Shown: piece by piece, positions 4,573 through 5,249 of the stretch
Layout of the letters: the number at the start of each line of letters is the position of its first letter
Position numbering within the stretch: the first letter of the stretch is position 1
NCBI GenBank assembly: GCA_043750035.1
Contig: JAYVCI010000234.1
Coordinates: 1 to 5,249 of the forward strand
Reading direction: 5' to 3'
Length of the DNA stretch: 5,249 nucleotides
From: CANJUD01 sp043750035
GTDB lineage: Bacteria > Bacteroidota > Bacteroidia > UKL13-3
Program-made: the position numbers and the translations under genes
The notes under the pieces: generated by a model
The model's input: the letters and a program-made list of their open reading frames with translations, nothing else
Databases searched by the model: none
What the model was told of the DNA's origin: nothing

Positions 4573-5249
4573 TTACTCCTTTACCATCCTCAAAACCTCC
4601 CGCTTCTCCGCCAAATCAATCTTTATCATATAATTCCCCGGCGGCCAAGCGGCACAGGGGATTTGGGTGTATTGTTGCAGCGTTGTTCCTGTCCAAATTC
4701 GCCGACCTTCCATATCATATATATCTATCGGCACAAATTTGTTTGGGATATTTTGCAATTCTATATTTATATATTCATGTGCGGGATTGGGATATAGTTT
4801 TATCATACTTGTTGCTGACTTTTTATCTATACCTGTTAGTTGCCACGCATTGTCAAAATTTGTTGCAAAGAGCCCGTTGCCGTGGGTGGCCACTATTACC
4901 AAGCCATCACTTTCACGCACATCTATCATGGTACAAATATTATTGCTTATCATATCATAAGCTTGCAGCACCCATTTGGTATTAGCTCCTTGCAAACTAT
5001 CGGTAACATATAAACCTGTGCTGGTAGCAATAAAATATCCTATAAATCCATTGCGTCGCATCATGGTAATCCATCGGCATGAAGGGCCATTGCCACCACC
5101 GCTTGCAAACTGTTCTAAATTACCGCTGATGGCTGTAAAAGTTTGCCCGCCATCATTACTATAAAAAACACTTTGTATATTATAATTACTAAATACCACA
5201 AATATTCTTGAAGTATCCAATGGGTCAATTTGTATACAACTTATATAGG
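4573..5249 (-). CDS. 3' end of a T9SS-secreted Asp-box / beta-propeller-like protein (partial)
   Basis: The reading frame stays open to the right edge (first full codon at 5245-5247, reading YISCIQIDPLDTSR), so this is the last 224 residues of a longer protein. The TTG at 5218-5220 is internal, not a start. Counting from the first visible residue, S30-N-D-G-G-Q-T-F37 fits the Asp-box pattern S-x-D-x-G-x-T-F/W. VIVATHGNGLF (117-127) matches the repeat endings of BNR/sortilin-type beta propellers. Residues 149-224 form a type A T9SS C-terminal sorting domain: IKLYPNPAHEYINIEL, then VPIDIYDMEGRRIW, then PPGNYMIKI and a final REVLRMVKE. Such proteins cross the outer membrane through the Bacteroidota type IX system, where the tail is cut off and the protein is released or attached to the surface. 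The propeller's ligand or enzymatic activity cannot be read from this fragment. Confidence 0.9.
   Translation of the reverse strand, partial: YISCIQIDPLDTSRIFVVFSNYNIQSVFYSNDGGQTFTAISGNLEQFASGGGNGPSCRWITMMRRNGFIGYFIATSTGLYVTDSLQGANTKWVLQAYDMISNNICTMIDVRESDGLVIVATHGNGLFATNFDNAWQLTGIDKKSATSMIKLYPNPAHEYINIELQNIPNKFVPIDIYDMEGRRIWTGTTLQQYTQIPCAAWPPGNYMIKIDLAEKREVLRMVKE

Noticed and set aside
4667..5164. Plus-strand open frames opposite the T9SS-tail gene
   Set aside because: Overlapping antisense frames of a gene whose minus-strand product has clear Asp-box and sorting-domain motifs.
5218..5220. TTG as the start of the T9SS-tail gene
   Set aside because: The frame stays open for nine more codons to the window edge with sequence in keeping with the propeller (…IQIDPLDTSR), no signal peptide follows the TTG, and T9SS cargo needs one. 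The gene is simply cut by the window.

Overview
The window is most likely chromosomal DNA of a Bacteroidota (Bacteroidetes) bacterium. Three things point there: a C-terminal type IX secretion (T9SS) sorting domain on the gene at the right edge; a Bacteroidota-type -33/-7 promoter (TTG, 19 nt, TATATTTG) before the large gene; and A-rich, Shine-Dalgarno-poor leaders with signal peptides ending just before a Gln (…NAQ, …KGQ). The DNA is AT-rich. No closer taxonomic placement is justified from the sequence alone.

All four protein genes lie on the minus strand. From the right edge leftward (the direction of transcription) they are: (1) the 3' end of a large secreted Asp-box/beta-propeller-like protein with a T9SS tail (4573-5249, cut by the window edge); (2) 24 bp later, a small AT-rich lipoprotein of unknown function (4069-4548); (3) a 668-bp stretch with no convincing gene (3401-4068), packed with palindromes and inverted repeats; (4) a signal-peptide-bearing M48-type zinc metallopeptidase with an unusual Lys/Glu-rich linker and an unassigned C-terminal domain (929-3400); (5) 8 bp later, a predicted outer-membrane beta-barrel protein (285-920). 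Genes 4 and 5 look like a two-gene operon driven by a promoter at 3419-3449. This pairs a periplasmic BepA/LoiP-like peptidase with a possible outer-membrane client or partner. The left 284 bp hold no gene. They contain an apparent orphan T9SS gene end, two small hairpins and a possible ECF-sigma-type promoter pointing out of the window.

The most unusual parts are the repeat-rich spacer and the architecture of the M48 protein. In the spacer, 3784-4046 forms a nested, MITE-like structure: 18-nt imperfect terminal inverted repeats, an inner 18-bp inverted repeat pair, an 18-bp perfect palindrome, and the same 12-bp string on both outer flanks. Next to it are a perfect 16-bp-stem hairpin and a REP-like block ending in a plus-strand intrinsic terminator that serves no visible gene. 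I see no CRISPR array, tRNA, rRNA, transposase or recognisable defence system.
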